A stretch of 64,000 nucleotides of DNA, taken from positions 445,189 to 509,188 of the forward strand of contig VZTG01001077.1 in the NCBI GenBank assembly GCA_013397845.1, written 5' to 3'. Each line of letters opens with the position of its first letter. Within the stretch, counting starts at the first letter, position 1. Both the position numbers and the translations under genes were made by a program. Source of the stretch: Melanocharis versteri (taxonomy: Eukaryota > Chordata > Aves > Passeriformes > Melanocharitidae). The notes under the pieces were generated by a model, which saw only the letters and a program-made list of their open reading frames with translations, did no database searches and was not told the DNA's origin. Shown one piece after another: positions 24,690-34,157 of the stretch.

Positions 24690-25130
24690 TGACGGAAAGA
24701 TCCAGGGGCGCCTGCTCCTGAGACTGGACTCTACTGAGCACACACAATAAATCACTTAAAACACCACCATTCCTTCAGTCCTTGGAAGCAGCCAGCGCTG
24801 AACTGTGCCTCTGCACGACATTATCCTGACGCTGTGCTGATGGAGGTTATGGCCAACTGGAAAACCACAGCTCGTCTCTCACTCCTTTCCTTTGATTCTT
24901 GACTCGTACTTGAGAAGTTGTTTCGTACCTCCAAGCCGAATGCGCAGCAGCGCTGGCTAATGCAAATGACAGACGCTGTAATTACTGCTTCACTGGCACC
25001 GGTGCCAGGATCGCTGCCTGCTAGGCTTGAATACCTCCACTGGGTGGCTAACAAGATGTGCACTTCACAAACCAGCACAGCGCTCTCTCCCCGCCCTAAA
25101 GGGAGGAAAGACAATGCCATTTTTTCCTAA
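24690..25130. promoter_or_regulatory. Candidate intronic enhancer block (CpG-enriched)
   Basis: CpG density is visibly raised relative to the flanking intron. The block carries a POU octamer ATGCAAAT (24960-24967), a GTAATTAC homeodomain-type site (24978-24985) and the perfect 16-bp palindrome CTGGCACCGGTGCCAG (24993-25008) within 50 bp. ORFs of up to 99 codons overlap it but match nothing I recognise. The regulatory role is inferred from motif clustering only. Confidence 0.35.
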
Positions 25131-27231
25131 AGGGACATACAGACAGTTATATGAAATATATTGCATAGGCAGAGCATCCATGATTACACTTTAACTTCAA
25201 AGATAGCCTCCAGTTACATATTTCTAGTGACAGACCAACAGTCTGAGACCACATTGAGCCCAATCCTCTTTGACTAAATCATAACAAACTGTTCACTACT
25301 CCAAGCAATGCAAATTGACCCAGGAACTCCCCTTTGCAGCAGCAATTCAAACACATTTTTCTGATGAGCTGCAAAAGTAATTTTCTTGCCTTTTTGTAGA
25401 AAAAGGATCCAGAACTGATTCCTCTAAAGTCCAGTGATGTAAAATTCAGCTGAACTGGGTAGACTGTACCTCAAAACACCTCTCTCCTATTTGCATAAAA
25501 ATCAAGGTATTTGCCTGGAAATGTCTAATAAATATAACTCACATTTTCTCCTTTCCTACTGCACAGACCAGCTATGGAACTGATTTGCCTGGCCTTGGCA
25601 CAGAGTTGTATTCCTGTTTTCAGATGTACTGTATTTGGAAAATTAAATTAGGAAAATCTTTTTAATTTGGTTAAGGCTGTTTCCTGTTTCTGAATTTGGA
25701 TGTCACACACAAAGCTAGTCCCAAAATATAGTGAATAACTGAGGTTTAAGACCATTACCAAAGAAAAATAAAGTTGTGTGGTGAATGATCCATGTGAAAT
25801 TATTAAGTGCAAACATGCACAACAACTGTGGAAATGTTTAGATGCACTCTGGCATTCTTACTGTACAGAGGAATAAATGACACTGACAGTAATGCTGAAG
25901 ATCCATCAGGAGGAGCCTGTATGTGATCTATATATTTTTTCCATAACTATTGCAACCAGCTGCTAGAGCCTGGAGCCAGAGGAAGAACAGCTCAGATTCT
26001 GACTCCCATGTTCCCAGGGAGGAATCTCTCCTCCATGCACAGATTCATCCACTTAATTCTAATCCTGCTTAAAAACTGCACCTCTGCCAGCAAAGGAAAC
26101 ACAGTGGCTGCTTTGCTTTCAGCAGAGAGTACTGTAGTAATAAAATGCTACTCAGTACCAGTACAGGCTACCACATGCAGCTCAAAGTTGTCAGCATCAT
26201 TGAAATCTACCACAGTGCATCACTTTAAAACAGATTAATGTTCCAAAGGGCCTTATCCATTCACAACAAAATACTACCTGGCTCTTGCTTTATTAATACA
26301 AATAGTACACCCACATGATCAAGTACAAGAGGTCCACTGATGCATCAAGATAATTAAGTCCTTTGCCCGCCTTTTTTCAACAAGATGTGTTTAGGTATTT
26401 AATTAGGAAATGCATCCCCAAAAGGTTAGTACGTTCACATGTTATATTTCACTTTTTCCGCACTAAGCATTTTCAAACTGCTGCTGTTGCTAATACACAC
26501 TATGCTGGGGCAAGACAAATATCTGCACATATGGCTCTTTTACAGTTTTCTTTTTAAATTATCACTTTGATTTAATTAGGTTTGAGGGGTTAAGCATGAA
26601 AAATGCACTCTTTTATTGTAAAGGAACAAATGAAACACAACCTCATTAATACGTAGTCCATTTAGCTTTTCTACCATCTTTTACACCGTTGTTATTAATC
26701 CCAAAAGCTGTCTGAACCATGCTTGTCACTACAGACAGATACCCTAACCTTCCCTTTCATCTCAAAGGTGGGAGCCACAGGATAAGTGGGTAACAGTTTG
26801 GGAGGTGGGAAGTGTGGGGGCTGTAGGAAAGCACAATAGCTGAAACCCAGTCTCTGCTGACTGAAGAGCCAAAGGAAAAGTTGCTTTTATGGAGATGGCA
26901 CTGAAATGCCCAGCAGGGGCACAGTTCAGGGCATTTAAATTCTCATTCTGATGTACCTTACCATAGAGGTATAGTAAATGCAGTGAATACCAGCTCAGAG
27001 TTGATTCTGGCTTGATAATCACTCTGGCCCTATTAACACCACTTTGAGAATTAAGGGCTGTCTCTGCCATTGCAGCCATTTCCTGTTCTCTCCTGATAAC
27101 AGTGGAAAAACACTTAGACAGCTTCAGATAAGAAATACTAATAAAACAAAAAGTGTATTTGGGTCTGCTGAGAAGCTCACAGGAGGATGCCGAAATGCAG
27201 TGATAATGAATCTGCCAGGGAGTGAGGAGGG

Positions 27232-27251
27232 GGGGTTGGTCCACCAACCCC
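27232..27251. repeat. 9-bp inverted repeat with 2-bp spacer
   Basis: GGGGTTGGT and ACCAACCCC are separated by CC. No repeat family or site is recognised. Confidence 0.85.
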
Positions 27252-29691
27252 TCAGTTAATAAATTTATTTTCTACAAGGCAATGGAAAAGGAAGGTATGG
27301 AAGTAGAAGTCCCAGCAATGCTCGTGGCTTTCTTAGCCTGCTTCAAAAGCTAAAGATAGTTGGGGAATTGAGATGAAACATATATGTTTTTTGAAATGCA
27401 TAAATAGAATAGAGGGAAAACTCTGCCCAGTGCTATATGATGAGGAAACTTCCTGAAGAGGGCATAGTTAAACTGTTGATTCATTGCCTCACTGAAGCAC
27501 CACGTACACATACACACATACATGAATATCCCCACCGGACACACCAATCAGAAAATCCCTCAGCTCTGGGAAAAATGCCAAAACTAGGTCTGCACCCAAA
27601 TTCTCTGCCTGGTCCTAGCAATAAAAATAAAAGTACACGTGGAAAAAAAAGTAGAAGACAAAGAGCTACATCCCAACCACATCCCCTGGATTTTTCACTC
27701 TGTTGTGGAAGTTTATCACACATCATACATTCAGAAGTGTTGCTGAAGCGCTCTCTATCCCTTCCTGGGTAGGTGAGCACACCTGTGTCCTGTGGCAGGT
27801 CCCACACATGTGTTGCCCTTTGCAGCGTAGGAACAGGGGGCCCGGCTCCTCTGCCCTCGTGGTATTTCTGTCACACAGCGTCGTGTCACAGAGGGTAAGT
27901 GTGGAAAGGAGAAACCATGCGAGAGTGTGAGCTATGAGCCCTGTGGCACCAAGATGAGCGCTCTGGAACAGCCAAACGCAGGGGGTCCTTTCTTCCCTGC
28001 TCAGGCCATCTGTCATGAGAAACTCCTGTGTCCTGCCAGCAGAGCAGGCAGGCTCCTTTCCACTCCAGGTCACACTGTCTGAGAGGAGCTTTTTTCTCCA
28101 ACACCCCCTGACATGATATATCTGTACCTACACAGACTAATATATACCCCCTGACATGGAGGTCTACATGCATATAATATGTACTATTGCATATTAATAT
28201 TAATATGTATTATTAAGACCCCTAAATACAAAATACCAAACCTGTCCTATCTTGAACATGAAATTGACCAGTGAAAGGAAAAGGTATGGAAGACACAGAT
28301 GAAATGTGCCAGGATGCATGAGGGATTTTTGTACTCTTGTTCTCTGCTACCCCCTTCTCATAGCCAGATTTCTGATCTTTCTGAGAGATAAATGAGCAAG
28401 GGAACGTGACTCTGAGAGGATGGAGTAAGTATCAGCAGGAAATGGATTAGCACTGTTACATGTACATACATGGTGCTCAGTGCACCCAGCCCACCAGCAG
28501 CAAACCCACAGCTCTGTGCCTGCGAGAACCTACAGAAAGCCTGCCAGGGGCACCGGGAGTCAGAGCAACCAGCACTGCTCTCCTGTCAAAAAGGCCACAG
28601 AGGAGTGCACTTTGTAATGGCTGGGTGAGAGCACAGGGTCAGATCCGTGCAGTTTTCACAAGTGCCTCTCCACAGACGTGATGTGGGGAAAATCAAGCAT
28701 TCTTACCGTTGTATTATTCTAGCAACTCCAAGTCAAAAGTTTGGTGTATGTTATTACTTCTTGGATACATACATGGGGAAAATAAACAAACAAAGAAGCT
28801 TCTAAAATTCCTTTTCTCTTGTTAATCATATAACTGGGATTGCCAAGTGCTTTAACGAGCCCACACATCCTTGCTGTATGCAGCTCTGCCCACATGCAGC
28901 AGCAACCTCTCTCTTTCTCTCTCCTGTGTTCCACAAAAGCAACACATTTCCACATTAGGTCTAACTCCTGGAAAGAAGGACGAGAAGCACCGAGAAAGTT
29001 TGTCCAGCATCAGCTCGCAGGAGAAAAAGCCTCCTGCTGTGGCTGTCAGCCGGGCGGGTGCCACACTGAGCCAGGGCTCTTTGTGATGCTCTCAAACACC
29101 CCTAAACACGCACTGAGAAGCAAGACTTGGAAAGGGGAATTTATACAAGGGCTACAGGGAAGGCAGATCGAGATGTACTCCAGAATACCCGACACGGGAG
29201 AAGAAACGAAATCTCAAAACATAAACCCAGAAAGACGGTGACTCCCTTCGGGTGTATCATGTTTAAGGCAGGAAGAAGGAGGGCGTGGGGGGCTTTCGGA
29301 GGTTCAAGACTGACCGCCGACTGCCGAGCCCCAGGCTACGGCTGCGCTGCTGGGAGGGACACCCGCCCCGCACCTGCCTTTCCCACGCACCTTGCCAGCC
29401 CTCCGGGGCGCACCGGCGCCGCTCTCCCGCCCCGGAGGGCTGCCGGCGGGGCTCCTTCAGCCCGAACTTCCCCTCCGCTCCCCGTGCCCCGTTTGATGAC
29501 GGAGCGCAGGCAAACGCCTGCCCTGGCCAGGCTCAGAACCTACAGACCCGACCCAGCCGGTACGACCGGACCCCTCGGACCCCGGCGGGGGTCGTGCATG
29601 CGGGGGTTTGCACGAACAAACACAGTAAAAAAGATAATCACGGCATAAATTCGCATTTCCAGCCCGCACACGGAGGATACCCCAACCCCTC

Positions 29692-29713
29692 TCCATCCAT
29701 CCATCCATCCATT
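29692..29713. repeat. (CCAT)n microsatellite beside the UNC5C exon 1 donor
   Basis: About five CCAT units end some 11 bp from the exon boundary. In the UNC5C transcript they read as ATGG units at the very start of intron 1. Such a repeat is likely to vary in length between individuals. Confidence 0.9.
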
Positions 29714-29718
29714 CGCTG

Positions 29719-29727
29719 CCTTACCTT
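29719..29727 (-). other. UNC5C: Splice donor of UNC5C exon 1
   Basis: On the minus strand the exon ends CAAG and the intron begins GTAAGG, close to the vertebrate consensus MAG|GTRAGT. The last exon base is 29725 and the GT lies at 29724-29723. The junction falls exactly where the human protein leaves its exon 1 sequence (GSAAQ, then Asp), which supports it independently of the motif. Confidence 0.93.
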
Positions 29728-29848
29728 GCGCCGCGGAGCCAGGGCGGCTGGCCCCCAGGACGGCCAGGGCGGGGAGCACCACCGTCTGCAGCAGGTATCC
29801 CAGTCCCAGCCCGCAGCGGGCCGCTGTGCCCTCCAGCCCCTTCCCCAT
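29725..29848 (-). CDS. UNC5C: UNC5C exon 1 (signal peptide; first coding exon of netrin receptor UNC5C)
   Basis: UNC5C is a single-pass membrane receptor for netrins that mediates repulsive axon guidance and acts as a dependence receptor. The full protein has Ig and thrombospondin-1 domains outside, and ZU5, UPA and death domains inside. Only the first 41 residues are here. They begin MGKGLEGTAARCGLGLGYLL and end GSAAQ, followed by one base of codon 42, so the intron is phase 1. By my recollection of human UNC5C this matches at about 32 of 41 positions, including the AARCGLGLGYLLQ block and the GSAAQ exon end. The segment is a typical signal peptide: Lys-3 and Arg-11, a hydrophobic core at about residues 14-32, then small residues. 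The ATG at 29848-29846 has G at -3 and G at +4. No other ATG occurs on the sense strand between 29849 and 30359, which fixes the start. The frame stays open upstream, as expected in CpG-rich DNA. Later exons are outside the window. Confidence 0.96.
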
Positions 29849-29981
29849 GGCCGGGGCAGCGGGGGAGTCGTGCGGAGTCGCGGAGCTTTCCTGTGCCGCC
29901 TCTGCCGGCCCCGTCCCACCTCCGGGCGCGGAGCGGCGCGGAGCCCCCGCCGGGCGCTCAGGCTGCGCGGAGGGCGGCGGG

Positions 29982-29982
29982 N
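29982..29982. other. Undetermined base (N) in the CpG island
   Basis: Lies 134 bp upstream of the UNC5C start codon in a G-rich run, probably within the promoter or 5'UTR. It does not affect the coding exon. Confidence 0.99.
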
Positions 29983-30041
29983 AGGGGGCTGCGCCGGCCG
30001 CCTGCGATAGAATGCGCGCCGGAGCGAGGAGCAGACCCAGT

Positions 30042-30065
30042 GGGAAGGGGGCGGGGGAGGCTGGG
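30042..30065 (+). other. G-quadruplex-type motif in UNC5C 5' region
   Basis: Four runs of three or more G separated by short loops (GGG, AA, five G, C, five G, a five-base loop, GGG) lie on the plus strand, which is the template strand of UNC5C. It overlaps the GC box at 30047-30055. Whether it is inside the 5'UTR or just upstream depends on the unknown start site. Confidence 0.6.
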
Positions 30066-30713
30066 AGCCACCCGCCGCAGAACCGGCCCCCTTTCGCCTC
30101 CTCCGCCCGCGCCCCCTGCGCGCACACCCGCGGGCACAGGCGCACGCCGATGTTGGTGCGCACACGTGCGCGCCCGCACACGCACCAACACACGCTCACA
30201 CCCCCGCCCCAGCCCACCGGGCAGGGCAGCTGGGAACGGGCGCGGGAGCCAGGGCTGCGCTGGCCGGACCACACTACACCCCTGGCTCTCGCGTCCCCAG
30301 ACTGTCGCCGTGGGCCTGACACCCCTACACACACCTCCAGGACTCTGGGCCACCAGGGCCATCTTTAGGGAGCTATCCAATGCAGGATCGGAGAGCCCCA
30401 TGCCGGACGGGCGATACCGGTCTGCTCCCACAAGCAGCAGGGCAGGGGGAGAGATCGCGCCAGGAGAGCTGTTGGAGAACACACCATCTCTGGGGAACAT
30501 CTCCCCGTTTGCCTTCCAGGGCCTCTCTCTTAAGGCTGGGGTGCCTCCCTTCCAGCCCTTACCCTTTCACCCTTCTTGCACCCCCAAATAGCTGTCCCCT
30601 GGCCTCTGACTTCACCACGTGCCCACCAAATCTCAGTCGGAAGGATAGCAGTGCCCACACCTCAGGGTCACTGCTCAGCCAGGGTTTGGTCGGGTTTTAT
30701 TGTTGCTTTCTGT

Positions 30714-30812
30714 GGCTTTTTTTTTTTTCCGCCTTTGATTGATTTGTTTAGTTGATTTTTGGTTTTGGGGGATTTTATGTTTGGTTTTGGGTTTTCTTTT
30801 ATTTTCTAAGTT
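30714..30812. repeat. T/G-rich low-complexity tract
   Basis: A run of 12 T (30717-30728) is followed by imperfect TTTTGG-type sequence, about 0.9 kb upstream of UNC5C exon 1. Confidence 0.75.
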
Positions 30813-31295
30813 GCCCTTCCTTTTGCAGGGCCAAGACGGGCTGTCTGCAGCCGTGACCAGTCCCAGCAATTTACACACCAGGTGTGCCAACGCCAGGGGC
30901 TGTAGCTCCGGAGCCCTCCCCACACCACGGTACTCCAGAGAGCGTTGCTTCTGCAGCCCAAAAGTTCCCCCAAGCACGGCTGCGTGCGAGGCAAGGAGCA
31001 CTCTTTTCCTGGGAGGCGTGGCTGGGATCTTCCCAGTCACTCCGGCGTTGCCTTCCCCTCCCTGCCCCTTCCACACAGGAAAACAGTTACCAGCCTTGCT
31101 AATGCTGCAGGAGGGTTTCCCTGGGGCCGCCGGAGCTGCCCGCCTCCAGGGAGGCTCTGCCCCACCTGCCCCCTGACTTTAATGTCCTTCCCAGGGAATT
31201 ACCCAGACCGCTCCCATCTCAGGGTCTGGCGGGGCAGCATTATTTTCTCCTCAACAGCAGCTGACATAAAGCTGCAGTGTGACGGGAAAGCAAAG

Positions 31296-31352
31296 CCTTT
31301 TTTATTCTTTTCTTTCTTTCTCTTTTCTTTTTTTTTTTTTTTTTTTTTCCCT
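31296..31352. repeat. Polypyrimidine tract with T21
   Basis: From 31305 to 31352 every base is C or T, including 21 consecutive T (31328-31348); one A at 31304 separates it from more pyrimidines. A polypurine/polypyrimidine stretch of this length can form triplex DNA and is length-unstable. Confidence 0.88.
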
Positions 31353-33179
31353 GTACAGGCAAAGAGCAAGGAAAGGGGGCAGTTTTTGTTCTGGGCATGC
31401 CTGGAAGGTGCCCCGAGTAGGCTGTGTTTCAAGCCCAACAGGCTGTTTTTTACCCAATAACTCTGAGTGATACTCTCCAACTGGACCACTCCACCTCTCC
31501 ATCTCCTGGCTGTTCTACATCTTTTAAGGGGGCGGGTCCCATCTGCTTCAAACAATACAGCACAGGCTAGGAAATATTAAAGTTCCACCAAAATCTGTGA
31601 TTTAAGTTTCTGAGGCTGTGTAAGTGGTGAAAAGGAAACTCTCAACTTGTAACCACATTCAAAGGAGAATGTGAGTCCTGAACAAGAGCTTTTTTGAGTG
31701 CAGATGCTCCCCACAGCAATCCCTGACTTCCTGTTCCCTAGCTCCAGTAGTCAACAGAATACTTCTCCATGTATGATATCTATTTGCCAGTTTTACGCCA
31801 ACTCTGGGCATTGCGAGCATCTCTATTTTTTTGGTACTTCCTGTTTCCCCTGTTCTAGGGAAAACTTTTCAGAGACAGAAAGAGAGACCCCTGAAAGATG
31901 CCACATGGAGAAGTCATATTTGTTGCAGCACCAGCTGATGAGCACATCTCTCGCCACAAGGGAAGGGAGAGGGAGGGCTTGCTTCTCCATTAATCGGAGT
32001 TAATTTATTTTTGATGTTTTGGGGCCTCCCAGGAGTAATACCTATAGTTCCAGGCTTAGTTTCTAGTTAGTAGCTCAGTGACCTCATTAAATAGGTCCAT
32101 CCCAATTTCAAGATGGTGTCCCTGCAGCCCTGCCCGGGGATCCCTGGTGGCTGCCAACCTGTCAGCCTCTCTGCCCTGGAGTTGGTGCGAGGGGAAGCAT
32201 TGCTGCTCTACAGCTGTGACAGAAGTGATGGCACAGGGACCACAAGCTCTCAGCTTGGGAAGAAAGTAAGTCTTTTTCCAGTATCCAAGGTGTGGTGGAC
32301 AATGGAGGAACAAAGATACTGCAGCCTGAGGTGTTCGGTAATCACTTTCTTACTGGAAGTGGATATACCTTGACCTGGAGAAGATGGCTCAAACAACAGC
32401 AACAAATAACTAGACAGAGGTCTTACCTGGAAAAACGTACTTTCAAATCTTCCTATGCTCCATTATGCGTAAGAAAGGGCATTCAGGGATGCTCCATGTG
32501 TCTGCATGAGCTTTCTCAGAAATCCAATATACTCTGACAAACGACACTTGTGCCTGGGCCATCCCTAATGCCACCGCACTGGATTTTCCCGATTCAGGAG
32601 CAAGTCTCTCCAAGGGCTCTTTATTTTTCTCCCTATGAGATAAACAGAATTATTATCCCAGCTTAATAAATTTCAGATTTGACATGGAGATAAAGGATTG
32701 ACGTGATTCAGAGATTTGTGATTAGAAAGTGCAAATTGTCTGGGTTTAGTCCAAAAGTGGTTTTTTTTGTTTCCCTGATAGAACCTGGCTGGGAAGGTAT
32801 TTCCCATCTGTCTGAAAAGTTTGTGATTTAAAAGTACATGTAATGTTAGTCTATCATTTTGTCACCTTTAATGTCCTTAAAAATCACTCCATACCCTTCA
32901 TAAACTCATGTGAAGCAAGTATCAATCTCCAATTTTCATACTTAGACAGAAATATCAAGTGTCAAAGAGTCTGCATTGGAAAGTGGCTTTAGCAGCCTAA
33001 CAGGTGTCACCTTTGTTTTTCAGGTAAATTCAAGAAATCTCAGCTCCAAATTAGATACACCCAATAGACTATTATAAAATCTAGGGTAACATTTAAAAAG
33101 TTGCTGTGTATCTTGTCTACTGGTGAATTTGACTTTAGTGTATTTTATTGCCCAAGCATCTGGAGTTGCACTAAAACAG

Positions 33180-33480
33180 TCATAGAACCAATTAGGTTGT
33201 AAAAGACCTCTCAGATAATTGAGTCTAAACCTTGACTGATCACCACTTTGTCAACTAGATCATGGCACTGAGTGCCAAGTTCAGTCATTTCTTGAGCGCC
33301 TCTAAGGATGACGATTCCACCATCTCCCTGGGCAGTCCATTCCAATGTTTAACAACACTTTCCATTAAGAAATTTCTACTAGTGTTCGATCTGAACCTCC
33401 ACTGGTGCAGCTTGAGGTCATTTCCTCTCATCTTGTTGCTAGTTGCATGGGAGAAGAGGCTGACCCCCACTAATGAAGTA
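33180..33480 (-). mobile_element. Old CR1 LINE 3' fragment
   Basis: The left end reads TCATAGAACC, then ATTAGGTTGTAAAAGACCTC, the degraded 3' end of an older CR1 subfamily on the minus strand. On that strand the translation shows HWNGLPREMVESSSLEALKK, a recognisable relic of the CR1 ORF2 C-terminus, and RSNTSRNFLMESVVKHWN just before it. Heavily mutated and truncated; it is 3.3 kb upstream of UNC5C exon 1. The right boundary is approximate. Confidence 0.9.
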
Positions 33481-33490
33481 GTATTCTTCA

Positions 33491-33536
33491 ATAAAGGATT
33501 GATACTAAAAACCATAAAGGATTCATACTAAAAACA
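33491..33536. repeat. 23-bp tandem duplication next to CR1
   Basis: Two copies of a 23-bp unit beginning ATAAAGGATT (33491-33513 and 33514-33536) differ at about two positions. The pair lies just outside the 5' side of the CR1 fragment. Confidence 0.85.
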
Positions 33537-33903
33537 ATTCCCAAGGGTAAAATGTATTTTGGAATGCTTGGAACCAGGTAAGATCTGCATCAAACTTTTT
33601 GAACCATCCCATTATTCATCTGAAAGGAAAGAAAAAAAAAATACAAAACTACACAGGCACTTGTCATGTCTGAGTAAATTAGGGATTAGTATTCTATGCC
33701 TTGCAGAGAGATGAACTAGAGAATTTGGAGGCCTGGGTGTTCTAATGCCATAGTCCTCAAGAGTCACAACCTTCACTGTAATCCCAGAATTTATTTCATT
33801 CCAAAACAGTGGTTTAAATGGCAGTTGACTATAGAGTTTGTACAAGTAACTACAGCTCAAAGGGATTAAACAATTTCTTAGTCTATTCCTCTACAGTACA
33901 CTG

Positions 33904-34157
33904 CATCAAACCAGATCCATTGGACAAAGCTAGTCAAAACTGGTTCCAATTTGTACAAACCAGTTCAAACTAGTTTCAGCTGGTTCAACTGGATCAAACC
34001 AGTTGCAACCACTTCAAACAAGTTTGATTCAGTTCAAACCTGATTAAACTGATTCCAGTAGTTTCAAACCTGATTCAACTGGATCAAACCAGTTCCAGCT
34101 AGTTCAAACCAGATCGAACTGGTTCCACCTGGTTCAAACCAGTTTCCGTGGTTCAAG
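33904..34157. repeat. Degenerate minisatellite, period about 10 bp, palindromic units
   Basis: About 254 bp consist of diverged units close to ACCAGTTCAA and ACTGGTTCAA. Because AACCAGTT and AACTGGTT are reverse complements, units occur in both orientations and the array reads similarly on both strands. Exact octamers are at 33938-33945 and 34117-34124 (AACTGGTT) and at 33958-33965, 33997-34004, 34087-34094 and 34137-34144 (AACCAGTT). A 24-bp segment at 33981-34004 recurs at 34071-34094 with one difference, showing a 90-bp higher-order duplication. The octamers resemble half-sites of Grainyhead-like (AACCGGTT) proteins. No coding potential seen. Confidence 0.85.

Larger units (their letters stand above)
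22700..29279. other. Intron sequence, no gene recognised
   Basis: Contains the A/C-rich tract, the CpG-enriched block at 24.7-25.1 kb and a small inverted repeat, all listed separately. From 27.7 kb GC content rises towards the CpG island. No exon or RNA gene recognised. Confidence 0.6.
1..29724 (-). other. UNC5C: Start of UNC5C intron 1
   Basis: All sequence left of the exon 1 donor is transcribed as part of UNC5C intron 1, and no further exon of the gene is present. The first introns of UNC5 genes are known to be very long, so the absence of exon 2 over 29.7 kb is expected. Identified contents (one CR1 piece, three solo LTRs, simple repeats, candidate regulatory blocks) are listed separately. 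The remaining stretches hold only short ORFs with no family I recognise. Confidence 0.88.
29280..30500 (-). promoter_or_regulatory. UNC5C: CpG island with UNC5C promoter and 5'UTR
   Basis: This is the only long GC-rich, CpG-dense stretch in the window, and it encloses UNC5C exon 1. The promoter looks TATA-less. Visible motifs are GC boxes at 30047-30055 and 30201-30210, a CACGTG E-box at 30163-30168 inside an alternating purine-pyrimidine tract (about 30156-30172), and a G-quadruplex pattern at 30042-30065. The transcription start cannot be read from sequence; I would place it between about 29950 and 30350. The N at 29982 falls inside a G-rich run and probably reflects sequencing difficulty. 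GC content stays raised, with fewer CpGs, to about 31250. Confidence 0.85.
30501..33179. other. Proximal 5' flank of UNC5C
   Basis: GC-rich to about 31250 without island-level CpG density, then ordinary sequence. Simple T-rich and pyrimidine tracts are listed separately. No upstream exon can be supported. Confidence 0.55.

Noticed and set aside
26911..26925. CCAGCAGGGGCAC as a CTCF site
   Set aside because: Only about 10 of 13 core positions agree; too weak to report.
29127..30591. Several long overlapping ORFs on both strands across the CpG island
   Set aside because: GC-rich DNA lacks stop codons; only the 41-codon segment ending at the splice donor has protein similarity (UNC5C).
33904..34157. 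Array as a CRISPR-like repeat
   Set aside because: Units are only about 10 bp with no spacers, and the host is a vertebrate; it is a degenerate minisatellite.
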